37,556 nucleotides of DNA from Nemertoderma westbladi. Lineage: Eukaryota > Xenacoelomorpha > Nemertodermatida > Nemertodermatidae. Shown one piece after another: positions 10,036 through 20,055 of this stretch. The DNA lies in contig JAUCBJ010001281.1 of the NCBI GenBank assembly GCA_032718475.1, forward strand, positions 1 to 37,556, given 5' to 3'. Under the pieces are notes generated by a model that worked only from the letters and a program-made list of their open reading frames with translations, did not search any database and was not told the origin of the DNA. A program made the position numbers and the translations under genes. Numbering within the stretch: the first letter of the stretch is position 1; the number at the start of each line of letters is the position of its first letter.

Positions 10036-12348
10036 ATGGATCAGCGAACTCTGATCGAACCCGATGAGCAATTTGATTTTTTGTTTAAAATAGTTGTCAT
10101 TGGTAAGTACGGCTGTACGCTAAGCCTATATGCAGCTAGCAGATATAATAGACCTACAGTAATACTTACTGGCAAATGGTTTATTTTTATAGATTATTAG
10201 AACACTTTACTGTATTAACAATTCGTTTGTATGATGCAATATAAGCGAAATTATGCATATTTATATTTGTGAATTGAACAGGGAGTGAGTTTAACCCAAG
10301 AGTGGGTTAAACTTTCCCCCCACTAAAAACGTCACTCTACTAAATTATTTACTTATACCTGTCCTGTGTGTGTCTCCGTATCCCCATTGCTATTACATTC
10401 GATGACTGGATCAGGCTACCGGTATATGGGGGGGGGGGGGGGGGGGGGGGGGCTACGAGGTAATAATATTAATATGATTATTATGACTGTTTTATTTCCA
10501 GGTGACGCATCTGTTGGTAAGACGTGCATTGTGCAGCGTTTTAAACACGATACTTTTATCGAGAGGCACAGCAGTACTATTGGAGTTGACTTTACTATGA
10601 AAACAGTCACTATTGATAATAAGCGGATAAAGGTACGGTACCGAAATATTTAATGAAAATATAAGTCGATATTTATTTATGATAGGATCACGAAATTGAA
10701 TTCATAATAAAATCTACCACTACCTTGAAAATATATGGTAATCTCTAATTTATGGTTCTCTACATAGAACAAAATTAATTTGTAGACAGTCTGACAGTGT
10801 TTTATCTGATTTGTAAGATTCATTACATCATATTTTGACTTCCAAATATCTTGTTCAATTACTGCTTCTATTTATGTTGTAATTTAATGCGAAAGTCATT
10901 ACAATGATACATTAAAGCAGCTTTGTCTATTGGTGAGGAAGACATTCTTCTGTTCTCAAACAAGAAGCCCTGATTCGACCCTTTGACGAGGCAGCACTGT
11001 CTGGGCACAATGCTTTAAATGCTGACGCCTAGCCCAACCCAGGCTTTCATCCTTGACAGGTCGATAAATGGGAACCAAGGCAACTTGGGAAACAGAGTGG
11101 AAGGGTTTACTGTGGAAGATCACCCATGTTGGTGAACAGGCATTCCTTTAGGAAACAGAGTGTGGAGGGATTTAATGTGGAAGATCACCCATGGTGGTGA
11201 ACAGGCATTCCTTTAGGAAACAGAGTGGAGGGATTTAATGTGGAAGATCACCCATGGTGGTGTACGGAACAGGCATCCTTTAGGAAACAGAGTGGAAGGA
11301 TTTAATGTGGAAGATCACCCATGTTGGTGAACAGGCTGCATTCCTTTAGGAAACAGAGTGGAAGGATTTAATGTGGAAGATCACCCATGTTGGTGAACAG
11401 GCTGCATTCCTTTAGGAAACAGAGTGGAAGGGTTTACTGTGGAAGATCACCCATGGTGGTGAACAGGCATTCTACTACATTTTGATTAATTAATATTAGA
11501 TATCATAAAAAAAACATGGTTGTGCTTGAAACCCAAGGCTTTTACATTTTTTACTCTAAAAACACGAAAGTTATTTGACGTGATGGAGCAAAAAGGGTGG
11601 GGGAACATATCTATCAGACGGATTTGTAGAAAAATGATAGTTGCGTCGTTAAGTGGTTTTACAAATTGGTTGCAAATTGCAAATCTCTTCATTCTACTCC
11701 CGCCATCTTGGAATACATCGGGAAGTAACACCATTCTGGGGTGCAATGAAGTACAGTATACACTAGTTACTATACCGCATACACTTACTGCACTACACTA
11801 TACACGTTTTCCCCTATTACACTATACAATATACACCAGTCATTCTAACAACTCCATTCACATTTATATTGCTATTCCATTTATATTTATTGCAGCTACA
11901 AATTTGGGATACCGCGGGACAAGAACGTTTTAAAACTATAACACAGAGTTACTACCGGAGCGCCAACGGTGTTATTATTACATACGACATAACCAAGAAA
12001 TCGAGCTTCCAGAACATTCCGCAATGGCTGGAAGACGTTAAGAAATATGCGGGTCTCAATGTCGTCAAAGTGTTAGTTGGTAATAAATGTGACATGGAGC
12101 AATACCGTGAGGTTGCCAAGGCCGATGTCGAGAGGATAGCGTGCAGTAGGGACTGTGGCTTCTTCAGATTCCTTGAGACTTCTGCAAAGGACAAAACAAA
12201 CATTGAGGAGACATTTTTAGAACTAGCGAAACAGTTAAAGCGGACTCACTCGGGCCCAGAGAGTCTAATAGATTCTAATAGTGATACCAAAGTTGTTCTT
12301 AACTCCAGGGCAGTGAGCGACGAATCCGGTTACCGTGGTTGTTGCTAA
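10036..12348 (+). CDS. RAB43: Rab43-like small GTPase, three exons
   Basis: Exons 10036-10102, 10502-10632 and 11896-12348, with GT-AG introns (GTAAGT and GTACGG donors; TTCCAG and TTGCAG acceptors). The first junction splits the codon for Gly23; the second is in phase 0. The product is 216 residues. Seen: P-loop GDASVGKT (23-30), switch I STIGVDF (47-53), WDTAGQE (70-76), NKCD (129-132), ETSAK (160-164) and a C-terminal GCC ending in two cysteines for geranylgeranylation. The N-terminal DEQFDFLFK and the [12 protein letters not shown] and KYAG stretches match vertebrate Rab43 more closely than Rab19 or Rab30. Rab43 acts on Golgi and ER-Golgi membranes in vesicle and retrograde transport. The start is chosen because its context GCGCCATGG is strong and it gives the family-length N-terminus. 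Orthology to Rab43 rather than a Rab19/43 ancestor is inferred. Confidence 0.93.
10428..10452 (+). repeat. G25 tract in Rab43-like intron 1
   Basis: An uninterrupted run of 25 G lies about 50 bp upstream of the exon 2 acceptor, where a branch point and pyrimidine tract would normally sit. The remaining acceptor region (TATTATGACTGTTTTATTTC) is short but adequate. A perfect 11-bp hairpin (AGTTTAACCCA, loop AGAG) lies earlier in the same intron at 10288-10313. Confidence 0.95.
10915..11087 (+). mobile_element. Possible tRNA-derived SINE fragment
   Basis: Within intron 2. A TGGTGAGGAAG word (about 10932) resembles an RNA polymerase III A box, and GATTCGACCC about 40 bp later resembles a B box (GWTCRANNC). 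They are followed by a body rich in GGGCACAATGC and CAACCCAGG. Spacing and order fit a tRNA-derived SINE head, but the A box is imperfect and no second copy is present here. Confidence 0.35.
11088..11475 (+). repeat. About 65-bp tandem repeat, six copies, in Rab43-like intron 2
   Basis: Copies start at about 11088, 11151, 11216, 11284, 11349 and 11414, each beginning GGAAACAGAGTGG and containing GTGGAAGATCACCCATG and GGTGAACAGGC. Period varies from 63 to 68 bp through small insertions (TG, TGTAC, GCTG). It follows directly on the possible SINE, so it may have grown from that element's tail. Confidence 0.9.
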
Positions 12349-13342
12349 TAATTACAATTATATTTATACTTATTAATTTTTATTTCAATTAATATATAAT
12401 AATTATATTATTAAACTGCTTATATTTTATTTTTGAGCCATTCCGTGTAAACTGTAAATGGCATATTCGTTTTAAAAGCATGATTTATTAAAAAAAATGT
12501 GCTTTTGGAATCTGAGAGTAAAAGTTTTTTCATGTTATTTGTATTTGGGTTTTATCGCGTACAACAACATCGGGTTTCCACAACACCCAGTTATTCTTTA
12601 CAGAGTAAACTTATCACAAACCCTTTATTTATTATTTTCGTACCGCCGGACTGTTTCTGGTATTTGTGTTATATAAATTCTGAGAAATTGTCTAACTTAG
12701 TAACTATTTTAGTAACTAACTTAGTAAATGTCTCTTTGGTGCTTTCTTTTAATGTTTCTTAGTATCTATTTCTAATTTCCAGGACGCATTTAACCTCCAC
12801 TTTATCTAGTAGATGTATATTTATGTACACGTTCGTGGGGCCTTCATGCAAACAAATTAAACCATCTTAGGATCAGGGCGGGTACCACTACAGTTCAACG
12901 GTTGGCTAGTCGCCCTCTAGTGGAGGGCGTGGGAACTGTTGAGTAAATAGACTCAATGTCTACCGAAGTAAGTTGAGTTATTAGCCGACAGTTAGACAAC
13001 GGTTGATACATCGGGTCCCGTATGCTAAGCTAGCGCACTTCGTCACTCGCCATGAAACTCGATCTACTAAGTTTGTTTTGTTTACCGTTATGTTTATTTG
13101 TGGTCCGGGATTGTTACTGTTTTAGTAATATTTTACTTTAGTCATTTTATTCGTTATTGTGACTTTGAAGTGTTCTGTAAATATATAATGTTAACAATAA
13201 TTGCGTAATTATTTAGATGATGGTGCAGTCAAACTTAATTTATGGCATCTATTATGAATTTGAGTCTTTATGTTTTCCTAATATCTACTTCTCTGTTTAC
13301 TGGTATATTATTACATGTGAACTTGTTATTTTGGATTGAATA
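12349..13342. other. 3' flank of the Rab43-like gene and spacer
   Basis: The first 150 bp are very AT-rich and probably 3' UTR. ATTAAA at 12410-12415 is a possible polyadenylation signal. A lone transposon terminus lies at 12826-12850. A short hairpin CGCCCTC/GAGGGCG lies near 12911-12929. No further gene is supported. Confidence 0.5.
12826..12850 (-). mobile_element. Isolated GCGCGAAG-family terminus
   Basis: TACACGTTCGTGGGGCCTTC is the reverse complement of the right terminus shared by the elements ending at 24303 and 31212 (GAAGNCCCCACGAACGTGT). No matching partner arm is visible nearby, so this is a solo end or a very decayed copy. Confidence 0.55.
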
Positions 13343-15050
13343 TTACTACTACTAGGTCGAGTGAACTCGGACAGTGGAAATGAGATCCTTCCAGGCTTCC
13401 TGATTCTCCAACTACTACTAGGTCGAGTGAACTCGGACAGTGGAAATGAGATCCTTCCAGGCTAGGCTTCCCGATTCTCCAACTACTACTACTAGGTCGA
13501 GCGAACTCGGACAGTGGAAATGAGATCCTTCCAGGCTTCCCGATTCTCCACACTACTACTAGGTCGAGCGAACTCGGACAGTGGAAATGAGATCCTTCCA
13601 GGCTTCCCGATTCTCCAACTACTACTAGGTCGAGCGAACTCGGACAGTGGAAATGAGATCCTTCCAGGCTTCCCGATTCTCCAACTACTACTAGGTCGAG
13701 CGAACTCGGACAGCTGGAAATGAGATCCTTCCAGGCTTCCCGATTCTCCAACTACTACTAGGTCGAGCGAACTCGGACAGTGGAAATGAGATCCTTCCAG
13801 GCTTCCTGATTCTCCAACTACTACTAGGTCGAGCGAACTCGGACAGTGGAAATGAGATCCTTCCAGGCTTCCCGATTCTCCAACTACTACTAGGTCGAGC
13901 GAACTCGGACAGCGGAAATGAGATCCTTCCAGGCTTCCCGATTCTCCAACTATTACTACGTCGAGCGAACTCGGACAGTGGAAATGAGATCCTTCCAGGC
14001 TTCCCGATTCTCCAACTACTACTGGGTCGAGTGAACTCGGACAGTGGTAATGAGATCCTTCCAGGCTTCCCGATTCTCCAACTATTACTACGTCGAGCGA
14101 ACTCGGACAGTGGAAATGAGATCCTCCCAGGCTTCCCGATTCTCCAACTACTACTAGGTCGAGCGAACTCGGACAGTGGTAATGAGATCCTTCCAGGCTT
14201 CCTGATTTTCCAACTACTACTAGGTCGAGCGAGATCGGATAGTGGAAATGAGATCCTTCCAGGCTTCCTGATTCTCCATCTACTACTAGGTCGAGCGAAC
14301 TCGCACAGTGGAAATGAGATCCTTCCAGGCTTCCTGATTTTCCAACTACTACTAGGTCGAGCGAACTCGGATAGTGGAAATGAGATCCTTCCAGGCTTCC
14401 CGATTCTCCAACTACTACTAGGTCGAGTGAACTCGGACAGTGGAAATGAGATCCTTCCAGGCTTCCCGATTCTCCAACTACTACTAGGTCGAGCGAGATC
14501 GGATAGTGGAAATGAGATCCTTCCAGGCTTCCTGATTCTCCATCTACTACTAGGTCGAGCGAACTCGGACAGTGGAAATGAGATCCTTCCAGGCTTCCTG
14601 ATTTTCCAACTACTACTAGGTCGAGCGAACTCGGATAGTGGAAATGAGATCCTTCCAGGCTTCCTGATTTTCCAACTACTACTAGGTCGAGCGAACTCGG
14701 ATAGTGGAAATGAGATCCTTCCAGGCTTCCTGATTCTCCATCTACTACTAGGTCGAGCGAACTCGGACAGTGGAAATGAGATCCTTCCAGGCTTCCTGAT
14801 TTTCCAACTACTACTAAATCGAGCGAACTCGGATAGTGGAAATGAGATCCTTCCAGGCTTCCTGATTCTCTATCTACTACTAGGTCGAGCGAACTCGGAC
14901 AGTGGAAATGAGATCCTTCCAGGCTAGGCTTCCCGATTCTCCAACTACTACTAGGTCGAGCGAACTCGGACAGTGGAAATGAGATCCTTCCAGGCTTCCT
15001 GATTCTCCATCTACTACTAGGTCGAGCGAACTCGGACAGTGGAAATGAGA
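13343..15050. repeat. 66-bp minisatellite, about 26 copies
   Basis: The unit begins AGGTCGAGCGAACTCGGACA, contains GTGGAAATGAGATCCTTCCA and ends CTCCAACTACTACT. Variants include ATCGGATAG for CTCGGACAG, TTTTCC for TTCTCC, and a few small insertions (for example AGGCT doubling near 13460 and 14923). Because 66 is a multiple of three and the unit lacks stops in several frames, it gives long open stretches on both strands (up to 528 codons on minus, 298 on plus) made of a 22-residue repeat. I regard these as by-products and not genes: no unique flanking coding sequence, simultaneous openness on both strands, and frame-breaking indels between copies. Confidence 0.95.
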
Positions 15051-15108
15051 TTCGTTTATTGTTTTGGTTATAAAACACCGCCGCTGTAACTTGTTTCTCA
15101 CCTGATTC
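15049..15108 (-). repeat. Single inverted copy of the 68-bp satellite unit
   Basis: Read on the minus strand, this segment (AGTTACAGCGGCGG, then TTATAACCAAAACAATAAAC) matches the unit of the array at 19073-19430. It forms the right edge of the 66-bp minisatellite. Confidence 0.75.
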
Positions 15109-15414
15109 GCATGATAGTATTGATACTGAAATATTAATTTACCATGTCAACACCCCAACGTAATTATTTAGCCACTTAGTCTACGAATCTTCGAATTCTT
15201 ATAAGGAATCATGATTAAATTATCAGCCCATCATTTTGGGAGATAAACAATACACAAGCTGTCGTATTAGTCTGCCTCATATAGATGTAATTAATTTCTA
15301 TTTGATCTAGTAGTGGTGAAGTGGGTTTGATTGGTTCCCAGCTTGGCAATAGCAAGCACGGCAGCCATGCGGGAATGGGGAGCTGGAAGTATAGGGTGTT
15401 GAGAGATGGAGCAT

Positions 15415-16665
15415 TTTAAAAGTTTATTTCTTGGTGGTCGAATTGGAAGGGCAGAATATCCCTTTTGATGCTCAACACCCCCGTCTGATACCAGAGAAAC
15501 ACCCCCTAGCAGAAGTTTTGGTAGATCACTTCCATCGTCATATAGGACATTAGGGAAGACATCTTACTCATGGAGCCATCTGTAGTGGAGGGTTTCATCT
15601 CATGAAGGGACAAACTCTCATCAAGGATTTCATTAAGAACTGTATCCTCTGCCAAAAGATGAGAGAACTTGGATCCCAGCAAATGGCTGATCTGCGCAAA
15701 GATAGGCTTGAGCAAGTCCCACCATTCACAAATACCGGACTTGGCGTATTTGGACCCTGGACGATTTCAGCGGGAAGAACAACACGACAAAATACAGGCA
15801 ATCGTAGGGCATTCCTTCTAACTTGCCTCGTATGTAGGGCAGTGCATATCGAATTATTGCCCTCGTTGGACACACCTAGCTTCAGGAATGCCCTTCGGCG
15901 ATTTATAGGAATACGTGGTTCATGCAGAACCATGCATAGTGATAGATGTTCAAACTTTACAGGGGCACATAACCAGGATGAAGCAGAATAGATTTTGAAG
16001 CGATAGAACATGATTTGAAAAATCGAGGCGTAAAGTGGGAATGTAATCCTCCCCATGCTTCTCATTTTGGAGGCAGCTGGGAAAGGAAGATAGGATCCAT
16101 AAGGAGGATTTTAGATTCGACTCTGATGCTCATGGGACCCGGAGGCTGTCTAGGGATGAGTTACATACAGCTTTGGTTGAAACATCTGCAATTATTCAAC
16201 ATCACTCTGGGATGTATCAACAGACCCTGTTGATCCCCAACCTCTTAACCCATCCATGATCTTGACCTTAAAGGAAGATGGACACCGACCACCACAAATG
16301 GATAGCTTTAATAAGTCTGACATCCTCACATATGGGTCACGTAGATGGCGACGAGTGCAATATCTCGCGGATCAATTCTGGATTCGATGTAAATATAATT
16401 ATATGTTAACATTACAGGCACGGCGTAAGTGAAAGAGCCCAAAGACCTCATTAGAAGTTGGAGACCTCGTCCTTATATGAGAGAAAACCCTGCGTCGTAA
16501 ATTGGCCCACATGCATTGTCAACGCAGTAAAGATCAGTGGCGTTATCTTAGTTCGCTCAGTAGGCCTAACCATTGGTCTGGTCCGACTTGGAAAAGACAA
16601 GACTCCCAAGCCATATTTCCTAGACCGGCCAATCTCTGAGCTAGTTCTGGGGTGTCACCATAAAT
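15415..16665 (+). pseudogene. BEL/Pao retrotransposon pol remnant (integrase region)
   Basis: Translation in shifting frames follows BEL/Pao polyprotein from the end of the RNase H region through integrase. A zinc-binding segment is recognisable (HRHIGH before CILCQK). The core has VFGPW, RAVHIE, RNALRRF and HSDRCSNFTG (second Asp), then NPPHASHFGGSWER (Glu), and beyond it SRRWRRVQYLADQFW and VGDLVLI-like tail motifs. It is inactive: TAG at 15551-15553 lies in the zinc-binding part, the first catalytic Asp position in G-D-x-FGPW is Gly (codon 15743-15745), a stop lies at 15989-15991 with a frameshift before the next part, and further stops follow after 16230. No gag, reverse transcriptase or LTR pair is visible. 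GAGCGGGGAGTGTG at 17003-17016 could be the polypurine tract and start of a 3' LTR. Confidence 0.85.
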
Positions 16666-17384
16666 AATATAACTAAGTAACTTTAAACTCATCTATTCGT
16701 ACAGTACTTGGAATTGACTTAGTATAGTAGTTTAATCGTCATACAGTAGGTTAGATAGGGTTAAGATAGGGATTGAAGTAATCATAACTCATGGAATCTT
16801 TTAATTAAGAAATATTTTTAGGAATCATACATAATCTTTATATGCATTATTTGTACAAGTGTTTGTATATTGTTAGGATAATTTAGGTTATTTACCATTT
16901 TATGTAATGATTTGAACTATTGTGCTCAACGTCTTTCACATGATATAACATTATTCTAGAACTTATTTCATAGATCATTTGTGTAAATTTTCGGCCAAGG
17001 CCGAGCGGGGAGTGTGCTGTACATACAGTACCAGTTGTAGTGCCTACAGTATAATTGTGTACTAGTGTGTTGTCATACTGTACCTGTTTTATGATAATAT
17101 ACTGTGTTTTCCATGCAGTACACCAGTAGATTCTAGCATGTTGTCTACGGTACTCGCTTTTGTTGTAAGTATATTTCATACCGGTTATCAGGAAATGTGT
17201 TTGCGTTTGTTTGGAATAAAAGGACCGAGTGTTAAAAACTACATTCCAGTTCCTGATGATTCCAGTTCCTTCTGGGGTCCGGGTAGGTTCCCAGAACAAG
17301 TTTATAGATACAAGTTAATTCAATTCGATCATAGGCGTACTTATACAGTATCGGGGCTGGGATATTAGAACCGGGATCTTCCGG
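16666..17384. other. Spacer after the BEL/Pao remnant, possible 3' LTR start
   Basis: AT-rich up to about 16980, then a purine-rich GGCCGAGCGGGGAG directly followed by TGTG at 17013, the place where a polypurine tract and 3' LTR would be expected for the upstream retroelement. I cannot find the LTR's end or its 5' partner. Open stretches here (16892-17299 minus, 17138-17368 plus) match nothing I know. Confidence 0.4.
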
Positions 17385-17620
17385 AGAATTTAGATCCAAG
17401 GCACACATACAGTAGATCCGAGGCGGACTTAAGGCAAACTTACTGTAGATGCAAGGCGAACTTAGATCCTAGTAGGTGAACTTCTGGTAAATTTAGACGT
17501 TGGCAAACATAGATCCTGAATGAACTTAGCATAGATCCAAAGCGAACCTAAATCCATGGCAAACTTCTGAACTTAGACCTGCTGAAAGTCGATTCGGGAA
17601 AAATTAGATCAACGACAAAC
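17385..17620. repeat. Degenerate short tandem repeat (GGCAAACTTAGATCC type)
   Basis: Loose reiterations of a roughly 20-bp word combining AGATCC(A/G)AGGCG and AACTTA, for example near 17389, 17412, 17449, 17505 and 17535. Spacing is irregular and copies are diverged, so this is an old minisatellite. Confidence 0.6.
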
Positions 17621-17924
17621 GAGGCAACTGATGAGACTCCTTTTTCCATTTCTGAATCAAAAAACATATTACAGTAACACATTAATTATTCGGTAGCATA
17701 ATAATTTCATAATACAGTACGATATCCCTCCCTGCCTCCCGGACTGAGAACATAATATCACTTAAAATATTACAGTATGTGTTTGTACAGGTCTTGCTTG
17801 AGTCTTTTGGTCTTTGTTTTGTACTCACCCATTCCATCTCGGCGAATTAATATCTCGCCTCAAAGCTAAATATCGAAGGGAAACACCGTATTCAAACTAA
17901 CCCACTATACCAGGTTTTCACCAA

Positions 17925-17975
17925 AAGCACAGGTTACAGAAGGGCTGAATCTAACCAAAACAATAAACGAACTAG
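17925..17975 (+). repeat. Single copy of the 68-bp satellite unit
   Basis: AGCACAGGTTACAGAAGGGC followed by CTAACCAAAACAATAAACGA matches the unit of the 19073-19430 array in the same orientation, about 1.1 kb upstream of it. Confidence 0.75.
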
Positions 17976-18084
17976 TATATCTACAGGTTATAAGACAGAA
18001 ACAACCGCTATAAAACAGCTAATTTAGATAAATTTATAAAAATAAAAAATCTTCATATATAAAATACCAATAAAAAGTAGACCG

Positions 18085-18620
18085 AAAAGTGAAATCCTGG
18101 TGTTCTTCACATGGGCGTTTTGTAAATCATTTTAATTACCTTGGTGTGGTTCTATCTACAAAAAACGGTATCTCAGGCCACTGCGATCCACCTATACAAC
18201 CGTGGGATTTTACCTCCTGTATCAGATTATCTTCAACTCTCGACTTGAGGGCAGTATCACTGGAAACCGCCACTAAACTATGGCGGCTGATTATATTTCC
18301 GGCATCAACGTACGGTTGCAAAATATTTAATATTACCGCAGCCGAGTTGAACGGGTTACCCCATGTCGTAATGACACGTGGCTTCTTCTTTAAAATGTGG
18401 TGCGGCCTCAGTAAGTTCGCCTCGACGACACGAATACTCAACGCCGTCGATAACCCCTCCGGCTCGGCTCCGTAATCGACCTCCGCCGTCTATCGGGTCA
18501 ACGACGCAGGGTGGCTGCCCAGTTTGTCTCTAACCCCTACCACCACTGCCTTTGCGCCACCGCCAAATGCTGGAGGCCAGGCCAATATAAGAATGCCGGT
18601 GTCGCCTATGTAACTCCCCA
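18085..18620 (+). pseudogene. LINE reverse transcriptase C-terminal fragment
   Basis: A 128-codon open stretch (18089-18475) carries FNYLGVVLSTKNGISGHCD, ETATKLWRLIIFPASTYGC and MWCGLSKFASTTRIL. These are the post-palm region and thumb of a LINE polymerase (YLGV...; ...YGCEI...; ...GLSKFAS...). The GHCD stretch is followed by a short frame slip (GILPPVSDYLQL reads better in another frame). Downstream, after a stop, HHCLCATAKCW is a possible decayed terminal zinc knuckle. It differs in motif wording from the LINEs at 575-1655 and 26323-28073, so it is another lineage. Confidence 0.7.
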
Positions 18621-18724
18621 GCAACCGACATAGCAAATATGTAATATGTGTTTGTTTGGGTAATTCGTGGCTGACAATAGACGAAAAGGCTTAAACTTCT
18701 GAGATACAAACCCTTAAACTGCGA

Positions 18725-18927
18725 TAGTGATGCGCTGGCAAATGGGGAGGCAATTTATCCTGAGGGGAGGCAAATTCTACTACGGAGATTATGTCCGGGA
18801 ACCGGGGGGGGGGGGGGGGGGGGGGATATTCTAGGTGAATGAGACCTGGCCTGGGGGACATATTCACCTTGGAGATTATGCCCTTGGGGACAGATTAAAG
18901 AGGGGGCACGTATTCCTGCTAAACCGG
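18725..18927. mobile_element. Partial arm of a CCGG-ended TIR element
   Basis: Composition and words (GAGGGGAGGCAAATT, then a G22 run at 18804-18825, then GGGGGCACGTATTCCTGCT) resemble the right arm of the neighbouring element (19680-19841). It ends at the CCGG (18924-18927) with which that element begins, so the two lie back to back around one CCGG. Partial and diverged. Confidence 0.5.
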
Positions 18928-19841
18928 TGTAACAGGAAAATATGCCTCCCCGGGAAATGTGCCCGGGGGGGCATATTTTCCTAGGAAAAAATGCCCCCCC
19001 GGGCAAATTTCCCTAGGAAAAAATGCCCCCCCTTAGGAAATTATACCCCCCCTGAATTATACAATAAACAAAACTTATTACTACTAAAACTTACAAAAAT
19101 TATACAAAACAACAAACAGTCACTTTACCAAATGAAGGAAAGGAGCAGGTTACAGAGGCATGCCTTTCTAACCAAAACAATAAACGATCATTTAACTAAT
19201 TGAGGGAAAGGAGCAGGTTACAGAGGCGGGATTTTCTAACCAAAACTAATAAACAGTCACTTTAGCAAATCAGGGAAAGGAGCAGGTTACAGAGACGGAA
19301 TTTTCTAACCAAAACAATATACGATAACATTACCAATTGAGAGAAAGGAGCAGGTTACAGAGGCGGGATTTTCTAACCAAAACAATAAACAATCACTTTA
19401 CCAAATCAGGGAAAGGAGCAGGTTACAGACTTAAAAAAGCTTGGAGCTGCTCGGCGCCCACACAACACCACACACTCGCACTGCTGTTATACCAGTACTT
19501 ACTACAGTAGCCTACTGACTTAGATACTTCAGTATGCTGTTCTACATCCCTTACTGCCTTACCTGCTTACCTACCGGCAGACCGGTACCGTACTATTCTT
19601 CCAACTATTACAAGTTCTGCAGTTGGTAGATTAAAAGTGGCTACCAGCAGACCGGTATCGTACCAGTTTTCAGACTTTTGAGGGGGGCTAATTTTCCTGA
19701 GGGGAGGCATTATTTCCTAAGGAGAAAATGCCCCCCCGGGCTAAATTTCCTAGGAAAAATTGCCCGGGGGGACATAATATCCTAGGAAATAATGCCCCGG
19801 GGGTCATATTCTAGGGGGGGCTGATTTCCTTGTGACACCGG
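18924..19841. mobile_element. 918-bp TIR element with CCTAGG subterminal repeats
   Basis: The left arm (18924-19065) starts CCGGTGTAACAGGAAAATAT, and the right arm (19680-19841) read on the other strand starts CCGGTGTCACAAGGAAATCA. Both arms continue with about 28-bp degenerate repeats that combine TTTCCTAGGAAA with a C7-9/GGG block. The interior is the 68-bp tandem array plus unique sequence; there is no transposase. CCGG stands at both ends and could be either the outermost TIR or a 4-bp palindromic target duplication. The element at 25401-25943 has matching ends. Confidence 0.7.
19073..19430 (+). repeat. 68-bp tandem repeat with alternating subtypes
   Basis: The marker AGGAGCAGGTTACAGA occurs at 19141, 19209, 19278, 19346 and 19414, a period of 68-69 bp. 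Each unit also has TTTCTAACCAAAAC and AATAAAC or a close variant. The linker alternates: ATCATTTAACTAATTGAG and ATAACATTACCAATTGAG in odd spaces, AGTCACTTTAGCAAATCAGG and AATCACTTTACCAAATCAGG in even spaces. So the real unit is a dimer of about 137 bp. Solo copies lie at 17925-17975 and, inverted, at 15049-15108. Confidence 0.9.
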
Positions 19842-20055
19842 CACGCCATGTACCCGCGCTTGTCTTCATAATAGGCCATACCTGTAATACCGTAGTACCG
19901 TAGCCGTAGAGTTTGTTTATTCATAATATCTACCGGTACTGCACTGATGTATAGTGATATTGCTGTATTGGGCATTGGGGACCGCTGTAGTGGTGGACCA
20001 GTACAGCAGTATACTGCTTACCTATATTATACCTATAAATACTGTGGTTAATAAA

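Noticed and set aside
10915-10990. Functional tRNA gene
   Set aside because: Only a B-box-like word and a weak A box; no cloverleaf can be drawn.
12499-12762. Plus-strand 87-codon frame after the Rab43-like gene
   Set aside because: Starts with a non-ATG codon in probable 3' UTR; no similarity that I know.
13492-15078. 528-codon minus-strand frame resembling a repetitive protein
   Set aside because: It is the 66-bp minisatellite; the plus strand is open over the same region and unit indels break the frame.
16892-17299. Minus-strand 135-codon frame
   Set aside because: Overlaps the probable retroelement 3' region and has no recognisable motif; composition looks like translated AT-rich DNA.
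19954-20055. Upstream in-frame ATG extending the 241-residue protein by 34 residues
   Set aside because: The extra residues are hydrophobic and look noncoding; the ATG at 20056 has a better context. A signal anchor would not fit the basic, nuclear-looking remainder.
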